Positions 22,781 to 34,439 of a DNA stretch of 64,000 nt are shown piece by piece. The stretch is from Metallyticus violacea (taxonomy: Eukaryota > Arthropoda > Insecta > Mantodea > Metallyticidae), in assembly GCA_030762175.1 (NCBI GenBank), contig CM060833.1, forward strand, positions 157,415,501-157,479,500, written 5' to 3'. The notes below the pieces were generated by a model, which was not told the origin of the DNA, ran no database searches, and saw nothing but the letters and a program-made list of their open reading frames with translations. The position numbers were made by a program, and so were the translations under genes. The stretch's first letter is position 1. Every line of letters begins with the position of its first letter.

Positions 22781-23001
22781 ATGTAGGACATTCGTAAGCT
22801 ATAACAGAAAACACATTAATCCACATTAAACGCATTCAAAAAGTGTTTGAAAACGAATTTGATCCACCTGAAATTTAAAAGTCCTACTATTTTCCCGTAG
22901 TAAATTATTTTCTTCCGCAATGGATGTTGCTGCCTCTTTTGCCACCAAAACACTGCAGCATTAACTAGAGGAAATGTCCGCGATATCTTGTAAGAACATA
23001 C

Positions 23002-23089
23002 CTGAACCCAGTAGCCCAGAACATGAAGGCACCTGCCCACACGTGCAGACCGGGGCGTTGACCCTCCAGCGTTGTAGGTGGAGGACGAC
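23002..23089 (-). CDS. Possible internal exon (88 nt), unidentified
   Basis: A patch much richer in G and C than its surroundings. On the minus strand all three frames stay open through it. One frame ends GLHVWAGAFMFWATGFR, rich in Trp and Phe like a membrane segment. It is followed at 22996-23001 by GTATGT, a good splice donor after TTCAG. The proposed acceptor (CAAG before GTCGTCC) lacks a strong pyrimidine tract, so the exon start is uncertain and could lie further upstream. A CRE-like TGACGTCA lies at 23091-23098. I do not recognise the protein. It could be a chance open stretch or part of an unknown repeat. Confidence 0.28.
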
Positions 23090-23191
23090 CTTGACGTCAT
23101 AATGCAATAACCTCAGGTTGTCACCTTCATTTGTCTTACGCGAAGTTGATCCGGTTCTTTCAATCGGCCCAAATTTACTAACTAGTTTCAA

Positions 23192-24176
23192 GTCAAATAC
23201 AAGAAGGGTTTAAAGGAGCACTTGTTTACCTACTGATGAGGGTTAATTTTATTCTTCGCTGTCGATTGAGGGGAACACATACACTATCTTGCTGAAATTG
23301 CTTTAAGCACCCACGGACCTGTGCTCAATGGTTATATTCATCTCTCAATGAGAACCATTAATTAAGAAACGTTGTATTCATTACTAAATAAAATGAAAGA
23401 TATTATCTTTAATTATTTCTTAATTTCAGAAAGAATCCAAGAGTTGCTATATGAACTGTACAGCATTATTGATGAAGGGATTGCATTTAGAGTGTACTAA
23501 CAGGTGCATTCTGTAGAGTTCTATGGTACTCTTGTCTATTCTTATTCTTAGGGACGGTATTACATACACTAACATTCGCTGTATTATTTATACCATAAAA
23601 TTTCAAAAAATATATGCAACAAAATATACAGTTGAAACCAACCTTTGCATAATTTATATGCACTACCAATGAAGTTTAGTGACCATCAGAATTTTTAGGT
23701 TTTCCTTCAGAGACAGTTTTCTTCTGTTGCTTCTTAGAATATCCGATTGCGCAAGAAACTTCTTTCAGCATTGTATGACGATAAACCACCGTACATAAAA
23801 GTTGCCAACTGTTCCGCTATCATATTTTTCTTAGCATTACAGCATTATAGTTACTCATGTCTTGGGGTTTTGAAAATAATGTTCTGAACTTTTTAACATT
23901 CAACCATTATCACCCAGAACAGACATTAGTTTAGATAATATGTCTTAAAGGCATTTAACGATTAACATTTTAATACTACTTGCTTCAAATCTGAACTGGC
24001 AGAAGCAAAATAAATTAAATGTGCGATCATGAAACATTAACCTCAACTTCTGAATATGACAGAAATTTTTGAGCAGACTGGGATCAAAAGAATTTATACA
24101 TTTCTAATTGTTAAGCGGCAGCAAGCAGCCATATGGTCTAGTGAGTTAAAATTGGTTTTGGGGAGAGGCATATACA
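23192..24176. other. No gene seen
   Basis: AT-rich. GGTCTAGTGAG near 24136 resembles an A-box but no B-box follows. Confidence 0.5.
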
Positions 24177-25013
24177 GAGGGTACTAAAAAATGCATACAC
24201 ACTTCAATCAAAGAAAAAACTGTGTTAACATAACAAAACTGAATTCACACAAACAGAAAATGATGAGCACTAATCATCTTAGACGTTTACATTTACAACA
24301 GTTGCTCAAAACGCCCACCATCGGTGTCGATACACTTCTGAGTACGTTGAACTACTGATTACACAACGTTTGCGAAAGTATCCTCAGCGATTGCAGCACA
24401 TGCCGTTTCAATTTCTCCCCGAAGTGCTGTCAGCGTAGCTGGTTTTCAACGGTATACAACACCCTTAAGAGTTCCCCATAGGTAGAAGTCCAACGGAATT
24501 AGATCCGGAGAACGCGGTCGAAACTCAACCGGACATCTTCGTCCTACCCAGTGCGCGGGGCTTGCTGCTGTGCGAGGTCTCCCAGAACTGCCCTTGTGTA
24601 CATCGCATACGGTACCATGAGTCTCAAATTTGTCTCGAATGCGTGCAATTATTACTCGCGTTGGCTGTTCTGTACACGTCTCCATTGCCTTTGAACTTCA
24701 ATATCATTCTCGGTTTTCCAATACCACTTCAAAATTGCTTTCAGCTGTTCAAACGATAATCTTGGCTCCATTTTGCTGTAGCAACTTTAGCATAACGCAA
24801 TGTGAGTCACATCTGTTTACAGATCACACGACAATCTTGGCTTCATTTGTTCATTGTTGATTTACCTGTCACGTAGCAACGCTATCATAATGTATGTGAG
24901 TCACCTCTGTTTACAGAACATCATACTACACATTACTGTTGTTTTTCAGTCCAACTTTGAAATGTATTTCATATATATCTACTAAGAGTGTACACATTTT
25001 TGGCATACTGTGC
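24177..25013 (-). mobile_element. Tc1/IS630-like transposon, internally deleted (family M1, copy 2)
   Basis: Both ends are visible: CAGAGGGTACTAAAAAATGCATACAC on the left and the inverted TGTACACATTTTTGGCATACTG on the right. The minus-strand frame encodes the N-terminal part (RVIIARIRDKFETHGTVCDV, then GRPRTAASP) and jumps to HWVGRRCPVEF and RSPDLIPLDFYLWGTLK, the block with the third catalytic residue, then ends. The segment with the first two catalytic residues is missing. A CIDTDGGHFEQLL-like C-terminus is readable after a frame change near 24300. The breakpoints differ from those in copies 1 and 3. Confidence 0.88.
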
Positions 25014-26214
25014 ATTTGGTGTCATTGATTTAAAGATTTACTATGAGGTACTTTCGTGGGGAGAAAAAAAATATATAACAAGAGGAAAATGAGTTCTGTT
25101 TGTCTGTGATGCACAATGCAACCTGTGTGCAAGAAAAGTTATATGTAAGGATTAAGCCAGGGAATATTAACTTATAAAGCACCATCGCTCACAAAAGCAT
25201 TGATCGTACTAACTGTCATCTGTCCATAGTAAATTTACTGAATCAATGAAACTTGTTGCAACTGTGGAGCTGTTTGTGTCTTCTGGTCTATTCTGTAACA
25301 CAGAAATGAATGCTATAGTAATAATTAGGGGGCCAGAAGAGAAATATTCCGTTCTGCAAGCATATAATACCCAGATACTCAATTTTGAATAGAGGAGAAA
25401 CACGCTCAATTCGAATGACATTCGCTCTATATGAAAGAACTATACTTTCTGATAGTTCTGCATTTACTCTATCATGAATTTCACTTGCAGTTCATTACTA
25501 ATTTCTACACTTTAGATGATCTCTTCTTGTAACTCCGTTTGTTAATCGTAGAAACCTCATTTCTCAGTTTTTAATCTTATCCTGCTGTCTTAATATCCAG
25601 ATTTCACAGTCAGCATGGTTTAAACACGATATTTGCGTTTAATTAGCAGTTACTTTCTTATAATTTTCTTTATATAAATTTTCTTTATATATTTACAGAA
25701 TCGTCGAGTCTCTTGTATTCCTGCTAAATATACATTCATTTGGTTAATTGATACATCCCGGATATTTATAAATAATTTTACTTGCTCTATCATTTCTCAA
25801 TTAGCTGTTCTTAAACATTCAGTTTTAGATGTTGATATTTTGATGTAATACTTTATTAGAACGTTGTTTAAGTTAATTACATTTCGTTGTAAACCATGTT
25901 CCGGATTTCCCAATCAGCCCTTGATCGTCATCGGCAAATAAGACTGTGGTTATATACACAGAGATTTATCTTTAGCCGTCCTTTTATGTATAAATTAAAC
26001 AATAGAGACGATAAAAACTACAGTCTTGTCTAAGTCAAAGATATGCTAATGTATAAGTTTATAGCAGTTTTATTCACATTGCTACAACTTTGTTTACCGC
26101 TTGTCATTTGTCATTTGGAACCGTTGTGCTTGTAAATACACCCTCAATGTTCCAGATGTGAAGAAAGTTTGCGCTATTTGTGAGGTAAAGAAGGTAGAAT
26201 GTCAAATGGGGGGG
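25014..26214. other. No gene seen
   Basis: AT-rich; a 70-codon minus frame at 25209-25421 has no recognisable product. Confidence 0.5.
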
Positions 26215-26711
26215 GGGGAAGAATACTTACGACATTTTCTTCTTTTTAAATTGAACAGAGGAGCAAAGGCAGCGGAGGCGGCTCGAAACATTTGTGCCGT
26301 CTATGGGGAGAATGCCATTGGTGAAAGTACGGCAAGAAAATGGTTCTGTCGTTTCAAAGAGAGCCACTTTGACGTGAGCGATTCGCCATGCTCGGAAACA
26401 TTGTGCTTTGATGAAATCCTTCTGAATCCTTTAATTCGTGATTATCCACGTCAGTCAACCAGAGAATCAGCAGATGTGATAACTGTGACCAGTGAACCAT
26501 CATGCGACATATGCATTCAATGGGCAGGGTTAAAAAAAATCCTTTTTGTGGAGGTACCGTACGCTTAAGTTGAAACAACAAAAATCATGATCATGCATCT
26601 CTGCTTGCACGTCATTGGTTAGTTCGTGAACAACATCGACCATTCCTGTCTAGGATTAGCGTCGAATAATGAAAGGGAATACATTACTGATTGATTTCTG
26701 TATGCTATTCA
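26215..26711 (+). mobile_element. Mariner (irritans-like) 5' half
   Basis: The frame from about 26215 reads YLRHFLLFKLNRGAKAAEAA, then ICAVYGENAIGESTARKWFC and RFKESHFDVSD, the N-terminal domain typical of irritans-type mariners. It continues through DEILLNPLIRDYPRQSTRE with mutations. After a frame change, SLLARHWLVREQHRPFLSRI follows, which in intact relatives comes just before the first catalytic Asp (TGDEKW). The match stops there and a SINE-A lies immediately downstream. No catalytic residue is retained. An 11-base G-run at the start varies easily in length. Confidence 0.85.
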
Positions 26712-26722
26712 TCTCAAATAAA

Positions 26723-26990
26723 CTGCCACGGGTGGCCGATGTCGTTAAGGCGCGAACTCGTGAGAGGGAGGTCTGGGGTTCGAATCTCACCAGGATCGTC
26801 CTCCCTGACTGGGGTTTCTTCCAGGTTTTCCTCAGTCCTCATAAATGGCAAATATCAGTGAGGTACCCTAAACTTAGGCCTGGGAGGTTTCCTTCCTACA
26901 AAAAATCTTTTCCCAATATATAATTTCATTCATATATCAGTGTTCAGCGCTTGTAGGAAAAACGGGCGTTAAACACTACACAAAAAAAAA
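26723..26990 (+). repeat. SINE-A copy, full length
   Basis: Head from CCACGGGTGGCCGATG through GGGTTCGAATC, body, and shortened tail GGCGTTAAACACTACAC plus poly-A. The target-site duplication TCTCAAATAAA (26712-26722) and TCTCAAACAAA (26991-27001) matches at 10 of 11 bases. It sits at the broken edge of a mariner. Confidence 0.92.
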
Positions 26991-27357
26991 TCTCAAACAA
27001 AAACTTTTATCACAGCCAAAAACATTTATCACAGACGAACGTATACATTAACATGATAGTCACTTGTTTTGTTATCCGCGATAAAAGGAGTGCTAGTTTT
27101 ATCTTATAGTCACTCAATATCATTAATTAAATTAAATGGGACATTGCATTAACCCAAAATGCTGCATAAAAGAGGTCTTTTGACTCTATAGCATGATTTT
27201 TCAAAATTCAGAAACATGGTATAGACGGCAGGTTGTATTATCTTCTCTTGTACAAGATCTATTTAATAGTAAAAACCAATTAAATACGAGATCTATTTAT
27301 TCAAAATCCATATTAGACTATAAAAGTATCTTCTCGGCTATAGGTTGTTATTTATTA

Positions 27358-27395
<38 letters not shown>

Positions 27396-27528
27396 GGAAT
27401 GTAACAATTAAATGCTAACAAAGAAAAATTAACAATAATAATAAACCTGTAGGTATTTCAATATATTTCAGGATTATAATATAGTGTTGGAAAAATCTTA
27501 CTTGAAAAAAGAGGACTCGAAAGTAGAA
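26991..27528. other. No gene seen; (TAA)n at 27357-27396
   Basis: AT-rich with one trinucleotide microsatellite of about 13 units. Confidence 0.6.
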
Positions 27529-27796
27529 CCTCCTAAAAAGATAGCGGGGCTCAATCCCGGCCAAGACCTATGGATTTTTTTCGGGCGTAAAAATCCCAAG
27601 CATGGCTTCCTTCGGTAAAGAAGTAAAACCGTGGGTCCCGTGTCGTACATTTACGGCACGATAAAGAACCTCAAGCCTGAAAGAAGAGGCCACTGAGCGA
27701 AATTTGTCGGCCGTTTCATGTCCTGAGTTGAATGGGACGCTGATGACCTGAGATGTTAAAGAGCGTCCATAACTAAACCAAATAAAAAAAAAAAAA
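27529..27796 (+). repeat. SINE-B, 5'-truncated within the head
   Basis: Starts in the anticodon arm (CCTCCTAAAAAGATAGCGGGG), then CTCAATCCCGGCCAAGACC and a complete body and tail with 15 A. The first third of the tRNA-like head is missing. Confidence 0.88.
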
Positions 27797-28734
27797 CTAG
27801 AACGTATGCACTGCGTAGGCCATTCAATCGAAGCTTGCATGCTTAGACCTTGGAATATAAGTTACCGGGCCGGTGAACTCTAAATCGATTTCACCCGGTC
27901 GCTAGCCACTGTTCAGCATCTATCACACACACACACATACATTCATCTACAATTATTACATTTGCATGTAAACTTCTGCGCCGGCGCAGCCACTCGAAGT
28001 GGGCTATAAATGTGTTCACCATAAAGCCACCTCTTTCTAAAAACGTAACTCTATATATTTCTCGCCAGAACAGAAACTGTAAGCTCTAACCTCACTTGCA
28101 CAAGGAAATCGTACAGGATTATCAACATGAACTGTGTGCTTTTGAAGGATGATTTTACAGAGTTGGACAAATAGACTTTGTAGACGAGATTGTTGCACTT
28201 GGATTTTTAATCAAGTGATTATGTGATTAACACACAATTGGCATTTGTACAGGATGAAAGGAAACCTGTGGTTTCCCTTATGCAGATAACTATCTTAGTA
28301 TCATAAATTGTTATTTGTGAATCATTTTGAGAAAATATGCCGTTTGTTAATTTTTGTACGCGCTCAATTTAATTTTTGAAATTATTTTATGGCATGGCTA
28401 GATAATCTCTTCTCAGCATCATTTGAGCAGACGTTTTGCATTCTTCCGATTATAGACTACAGTAGGCCCTTAGTGCTTAGCCGAGAGTGCTCTCTGCTGT
28501 TTGCTCGTGTAAACGACCCTTTCGTTTGTAATTTATGACTGTAGAATCTAACACATTGAAAATTTAAAGAGCTGAATTTCTGCATTGTAAGCCTGTGCAA
28601 AATTTAACATCAGTTATTTTTGGAAAGGTCCTCAAAACAATATGAGTTTTCTTCGGTTTAAAGGTGGGTCATGGGCCCTTTTCACCCTGCATATGAGAAA
28701 AAAGAACTTTAGGAGACTAATACAAATACAACAA
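27797..28734. other. No gene seen
   Basis: A short CA repeat near 27926, and a perfect 12-base palindrome TGCGCCGGCGCA at about 27976. No frame with recognisable content. Confidence 0.5.
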
Positions 28735-28900
28735 TCGCCTCCATGGTCTAGTGATAGCGTTTGCGACTGCCAATCCAGAGGTTCTGCGTTCGAATCCCAG
28801 CCAAGTTGTTTTCTTGAGGGGGAGGGTTTCCTTCCCCTGAGAACGTGAATGCCTTATAGTTTTTAAAGTGCCAAGGGTTCAGAACTCATTTACGTATCAT
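28735..28900 (+). repeat. tRNA-like SINE (family C)
   Basis: CGCCTCCATGGTCTAGTGATAGCG is a good A-box region and GTTCTGCGTTCGAATCCCAG a good B-box region 35 bases on, spaced as in a tRNA. A body GGGAGGGTTTCCTTCCCCTG follows. It differs from SINE-A and SINE-B throughout. Its 3' end is uncertain and no second copy is seen here. Confidence 0.6.
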
Positions 28901-29385
28901 TAATTCATTTTAATTCATTCATTCCTACAGAATTACACCAATAGTATTTAGTTCATAATTTAGACTTAGCCAGAAGACCAATGCAATCAAAGCGACAATA
29001 AATAAAATATTACAAAAAAATAAGTGTATAAAGATATTACAGTTCCCCCCCCCCAATATGTGCAGTACACAAGCATGTAGAATTAATTATAACAATTATA
29101 ATTAGATACACCTTTACTGCACTTAGTTTCTGCTATGACACTCATCTTTTCGGAATCTTTCATTATAGAATAGAGGCGTACCATATTAATTAGATGAGTG
29201 ATATCTGCCTGCCCGCCTGGGTGCTTCATTAATTCCAAATCTTTTAGTTAGAACACTAAAGGAAGTTACATGATCAAGCTGTAAGGACAGTGCACTAAAG
29301 TTTAGGGTTCTCTTCTCGGGTGCGGGTACTTGTGTACTTCTTTATCGTAAAGAGAAACAGCTTCTTTAATATCCAAAAAGTTTTA
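28901..29385. other. No gene seen
   Basis: AT-rich with a C-run near 29046. Confidence 0.55.
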
Positions 29386-30022
29386 ACGTAGATCCATAAG
29401 TTTCCGGACTAACCATTTTTAGCACTTTTTTTTTTTTGATTGATTTATTTAACATCTCAGGTCATCAGCGTCCCATTCAACTCAGGGCGTGAAACGGCCG
29501 ACAAATTTTGCTCAGAGGCCTCTCTTTCAGGCTTGAGGTTCTTTATCGTGCCGTAAATGTACGACACGGGACCCACGGCTTTACTTCCCTTCCGAAGGAA
29601 GCCATACTTAGGATTTTTACGCCCGAAAAAATCCATCGGTCCTGGCCGGGTTCGAACCTGCGATCTTGTGTATAGGAGGCAAGTATGGTAACCACTACAC
29701 CACCAGGACCGACATTTTCTAAGCATGATAAAGACAAAAACTAAATTTCACTCTTATACAATATAGTTAGTTACTCTTTATTGCAATACACTTCGCACAT
29801 CTTTGAATTAACATTTCACCCCCCCCCCCCGCCAAAATAGTCAGAAGTCTTGTCTGTAAAATGGGCATAAACAGCATCCATCATTTCTTCATCACACTTA
29901 AATTTCCTTCCTCGAAAGCCCTTCTTGAGTTTTGAAAAGAGGAAATAGCCACTAGTAGCTAGATCTGGGCTGTAGGGTGAATGGTCGATCTCCTTGAAGC
30001 CACATTTCTTCACACCTTCCCC
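29386..30022 (-). mobile_element. Mariner 3' fragment interrupted by SINE-B
   Basis: The terminal motif GATCCATAAGTTTCCGG (about 29391) matches that of the mariner at 62.5-63.7 kb. Interrupted by a SINE-B at 29426-29713, the element resumes to 30022. The minus frame reads CGFKEIDHSPYSPDLATSGYF, then LFSKLKKGFRGRKFKCDEEM. In the copy at 62.6 kb the corresponding block is YSPDLAPSDYF, so the third catalytic Asp is replaced by Gly here. A C-run (GGGGG in the protein) ends the frame. At 30023 the mariner sequence is cut by a second SINE-B. Confidence 0.85.
29426..29713 (-). repeat. SINE-B copy, full length, inside mariner
   Basis: Poly-T, tail, body and head ending CCACCAGGACCGAC. CATTTTTAGCA before and CATTTTCTAAGCA after resemble a decayed target-site duplication. 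It interrupts the 3' non-coding part of the mariner fragment. Confidence 0.93.
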
Positions 30023-30243
30023 AAGGTCGCGGGTTCAGATGGATTTTTTTGGGCGTAAAATCTTAAGTGTAGCTTCCTTCGGAAGATCCGTGGGTCCCGT
30101 GTCGTACATTTACGGCACGATAAAGAACCTCAAGCCTGAAAGAAGAGGCCTCCGAGCAAAATTTGTACGCCGTTTCACACCGTGAATTGAATGGGACGCT
30201 GATGACCTGAGATGTTGAAGAGCGTCCGTAAATAAAACAAATC
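30023..30243 (+). repeat. SINE-B, truncated and internally deleted
   Basis: Begins at CAAGGTCGCGGGTTCAGATGG: the 5' half of the head is missing and the rest of the B-box arm and acceptor strand is deleted, joining GGGTTC directly to GATGG. A further deletion removes GGAAGTAAAGCC after CGGAAG. The tail is complete. It cuts the coding part of the mariner at its left. Confidence 0.85.
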
Positions 30244-31245
30244 AATCAATTCTAGGTATCCATTTAGCGTATACCTTTCAATACTCTAATTGGTGGGTAA
30301 TTTTGTTGAGACAGAGATCTATATCAAGTTCAAAAGTGAGTTGTTCGATTGTATTTCGGCAATCATTCCAAATAAGGGTGTCGGCATGTTTTGTCATTGC
30401 AGTGTGAGGCAGCAGTAGATGATCAAGAAGATTTTCTCGACCTCCTTTCGATTATGACGATCTTTTTATTTAACGATTGACAGTGTTTTTCTTTATAAAC
30501 ATTCCTATTCCTATTCCTCTGAATATTGCCTATGGTCTCATTCAGGTTAAAGTATTTCAATACTGATCTTTGCTTACAAGCTTCGCTTCGAAAGTTCCCG
30601 CATCACTGGCAGCATGCGGAAGCATACGAAACTGCATGAGGTAGTGTGAAAAGATTCCAAGATGACATAAAATATTGCATTAATCCAAAGTGTCCGAAAT
30701 GCCAGTAATAGTGTAATAGTCATAGTATATTTATGTGCTGTATACAGAATAAGGATTTGTATAAATATTTCAGTATGTAAAGTCTGCTTGTTTTGATTTG
30801 AGGTCTAGCACAGGTCAGAAGTAAGAAGTTTTGACTGTACAAGTACAAACATATGGTGAACAAGTAAGATGTTATAGAGAATGTGCAAAATGAAACCTTT
30901 TGGGAGAAACTCGGTAAGTTTTGTAGAAAAGAAAATATTGCTCCAATGAAAAATTACGTAAATCAAGAGGAAATCGAAGAAACGTTATTTTGGAAACGGC
31001 TCTAAATCTTATCCACATACTTCATGTATATCGAACATATACAATGGCAAACAACAATAAGGTGCACAGTTGGGATTGAATGAAGAGGGGAAAAGAATAA
31101 TTTAAAGTAAGCAAAAGCGAAAATAGAACAAAAGAACAAAAAACTATATATATAATATTGAATAATCAATATTATTCAAAGAAGATGTTACTTAATATGT
31201 TAACGTTCAAGGCACCACTTTAGGCAACAGTGGTGATGAAGGTGC
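30244..31245. other. No gene seen
   Basis: A minus-strand frame near 30290-30400 reads ADTLIWNDCRNTIEQLTFEL, protein-like but not identified. The rest is AT-rich. Confidence 0.45.
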
Positions 31246-31430
31246 AGACCGTTTTAACGGTTTTTAGATGCGTTAACTCTAAAAACAAACCTACATTAAC
31301 GTGCACATTTTAAACAAAGGAGAGAGACCCCAGACCGTTTTTCAGGTTCACTGTCTTCATATGCGTTAGCTCTAAAAACAGACCCACATTAATGTGCACG
31401 TTTTAAACAAAGGCAAAGAGACCCCAGCCT
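31246..31430. repeat. Tandem duplication, period about 93 bp
   Basis: GCGTTAACTCTAAAAACA (31270) and GCGTTAGCTCTAAAAACA (31363) start corresponding segments that continue through GTGCAC(A/G)TTTTAAACAAAGG and GAGACCCCAG. The two units differ by scattered substitutions and small indels. Confidence 0.8.
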
Positions 31431-31904
31431 TTGGTTTTACAAGATCATAAACGTTCATGATCAAGGCTTTCACCCTCCTAAAAAGAAATAACTGGCGATA
31501 AACTGTCATGTAGCTGTACGTGCTATTTTCGAGTATATTTTAAGTCCTCCCTTTGTATCTGAAGTCATATTTCTTCATTTAATTGTTTTAGACGATTTTC
31601 ACACAGTTGACTACACTGGTTCACATAAAGTCTTTAAAGTTTGCTCTCTTCGTGTTGAGATCTACACATGGTTCAATGGCCTTTTAAGTGTAGGTGTGAC
31701 CTATGATCAGTATGTCTTAAAATTTCTTGTTACCAAATGCCCGGGAAATGAGAGCAAATATTTGGTAGCGTTGAGGAAAAGTCAAGCGATTTGAAGCAAT
31801 TGAAATGTGTTCTTACAGTAATGCAAACTGCTCAAAGTTATTATTAATTCTAACTTTTTACAAAAATCGTTTTCAAGTATTTTTTTTTTTTATTTAATGT
31901 AACA
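31431..31904. other. No gene seen
   Basis: AT-rich, T-run at 31880-31890. Confidence 0.55.
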
Positions 31905-32230
31905 CTTTACAAAAAATGTTCAATGTGCCACAATTCCGGGCATCCTACCATATCCTGATCTCCACGTCAGCTGATGTGATTTTCTTCAAGAACTCCGCTT
32001 CTGGTTTCACTGGAATCTTGAACAAGAATGACTTCATGTGTCCTGACAACAAAGTCAGTTCTGGGACGTTGGCGGCCCATGAACGGGCCCATCTAAACTA
32101 ACTTACCTAGAAACCTTTCCTTCAAGAAATCTTTGATTTGTCAGGCCATAGACAGCTACGGTTTGCCTAAATGTAATGTAGCAAAACGTCCTTATAGTCA
32201 TAGCAATGCATCTTGGAACCAAAGTTTATG
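31905..32230 (-). mobile_element. Tc1/IS630-like transposase C-terminal relic
   Basis: Minus-strand pieces in family order: IRDFLKERFLGKLV (the REFLD-RFPGRWIG block), then, after frame changes, NVPELTLLSGHMKSFLFKIP (the SPDLTPLDFFLWGHMKS block, without its third catalytic Asp). VKPEAEFLKKITSADVEIR follows in the same frame, then MVGCPELWHIEHF after another change. Only the C-terminal third is present. The 61-codon plus frame at 31916-32101 is its antisense shadow. Confidence 0.65.
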
Positions 32231-33062
32231 CGGTCAATTTTTTTAGCAAATACTCAAAAGACCATTCGTGAAAGAGATCACTTTTAATTATTCTGTCATT
32301 TCTTATGCCAACATGTTGCACATTTATAGCTTTTGTCTCCACTCTTCTGTTTTTGCGACACTTGGAGCCAATTCAAAAAACATTTCAATATGAACGCAGC
32401 AGTTATATAGTTTCCTTTTTAGTGAATTGCCTTCGAGCCATTTTATAGTCGTATGTCTTGGGAATTTCAGAAAAATATTTTCATAGTTGTATTGTATTTT
32501 GAGGAATCGTTATGCTTAAGAATAACCTATGAGAAAAAATTTGGAAATTTTAAACTAAGAATGTTTCTATTTTCCAATGTATACCGTAGGTGTGTGGTGA
32601 TATTTGCAAACCTTAGACTTGATGATTTGTTACCATATTTAACAATTTAGTAGCCTAGGAAAAAGATTCTGAAGACAAAAACATTGATTTTTTTTTTATC
32701 CATGCTCACCAAGCTCACCATAAATATGTTAACTTCTATAAAATATTATGATTTTTATGTATCTAGATTTATAAAAAAGTTTAAACTAATAATTTTTTCT
32801 TCCACCAGTGTGGAACTTGTAGACTTACTTTAAATACTTAAAAAATTAAATGAGAACAAAATCTATGCAATTTTAGTCACTACAGAGTTCATGTAACAAA
32901 AACTTCACCGCAAGGAGTATTTTGTAGGAAGGATCAAACTAAACTTTAGGGCGAGAGATACCAACAAAAATTTGCATACACAACTCAAATTAAAGGTACA
33001 CGGTCATTTTAAACCTCTGTAGATATGTTTCTAAGATATTTATTCACGCTATCACATAAATA
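32231..33062. other. No gene seen
   Basis: AT-rich; a 65-codon plus frame at 32453-32650 has no recognisable product. Confidence 0.5.
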
Positions 33063-33073
33063 ATACATATTAT

Positions 33074-33356
33074 TTTTTTAATGGTGTTTAACGCCCGTTT
33101 TTCCTACAGAGGCACCACAGGCGATGGACACTGATGATACATGAGATGAAATGATAAATTGGGAAAGGATTTATTTTTAAGGAAGGAAGCGTTCCAGGCC
33201 TAACTTTAGGGTACCTCCCCGGCATTTGCCATTTATGAGGACTGAGGAAAACCTGGAAAAAACCTCAGTCAGGGAGGACGGTCCTGGCGGGATTCGAACC
33301 CCAGACCTCCCGCTCATGAGTCCGCGCCTTAACGATCTCGGCCACCAGTGGCGGTG
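33074..33356 (-). repeat. SINE-A copy, full length, perfect TSD
   Basis: A well preserved copy. ATACATATTAT occurs identically at 33063-33073 and 33357-33367 and defines the ends. The internal stem GACTGAGG (33240-33247) and CCTCAGTC (33263-33270) is perfect. Probably one of the younger copies. Confidence 0.96.
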
Positions 33357-33541
33357 ATACATATTATGACAAACAAATAGACTGTCAGACAAATTTCCAA
33401 AAAATGGCAAGGTTCCAACAACAAAATGTTTACAAATATTCTTCTCGTTATTTACTCTTCTGGTTTTATTAAGGTATTTAATTTTTTAAATTTTACTATG
33501 AGTAACCTGCCAATAAACTTCTACATAATAAAATGAATAAA

Positions 33542-33542
<1 letters not shown>

Positions 33543-33579
<37 letters not shown>

Positions 33580-33580
33580 G
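33543..33580. repeat. (TAA)n microsatellite
   Basis: About 12 TAA units. Confidence 0.95.
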
Positions 33581-33583
33581 TAA

Positions 33584-34439
33584 AAAGTTTGGTGCATTAG
33601 AAATATTTTTACTACATTTACGGAATTACACTGGAATCCAAAAACATAAAACAAAGTTTGTAAACTATTAGCAGAAAGAAAGAAGAAAAGAAAATAGCGC
33701 TACTGTAAAAAAAAAGATCGATAATTGGCAACGACTTTCACTGCAGAAACGAAAGATAGTAAATTTAAAAACATCTTTATTGGGAAGGAAGAGCGAAATA
33801 ATGAGTACAACGCGCCTGTCCCAAACGGTAACCTGCAACACAACACACTTCTTACTACGCAGTAGTAATTGTTTGGATGACCTTCCAAGTTTTCGTGACT
33901 GGAAACGGCGAGTGGAATGCCCGCTGAAATTTTCCACAAAGGTTTTCTTTCACGTCCGCCGATAAGGTGAAAGCAATCGATTTATCGAAAAGCAAGAGGT
34001 TGTTCATACTCGTATTAAAAGAATCTTTAGGTATATTGTGAGAGCTATGGAATGATGTGACATTTCCACATCAGCCACTTAGCGGTTATTTAATCATATA
34101 GAAGGAAGCTAAGGGAACAGAACAATTAATTATAAAATAATTTAAAAACTGATAGTATACGTTTATACAATACAGTTGAACCTGCTATTATCTCTTTATG
34201 ATCAAACAATGATGGAGCAGGGCCTTATAGTGATAAAGTTGAGTCCGTGATATATCTTAAGTGTCGGTAGCAGGTATAAGAGAGTCTTCGGTACTTACAA
34301 GGAAGGAAAGGATTTCAGAATAAAATAAAACAGTTTTAGCGAAGTCGCTATATATTATTAGAAGCCATCTGCCACATCGCTCGAAATAATGACAAAGAAA
34401 TAGGAAAGCTAGTCAAAAATGACCGAGAATGATTTTTTC
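33584..34439. other. No gene identified
   Basis: A minus frame at 33668-33937 (89 codons) overlaps a second minus frame (79 codons) in a less AT-rich patch. TTGTGTTGCAG at about 33838 on the minus strand looks like a splice acceptor, but no protein is recognised. Confidence 0.4.

Noticed and set aside
28735..28805. tRNA gene with A and B boxes
   Set aside because: The acceptor arms do not pair as a tRNA and a non-tRNA body follows; more likely a SINE.
31916..32101. 61-codon plus-strand frame
   Set aside because: Antisense to a GHMKS-type transposase C-terminus.
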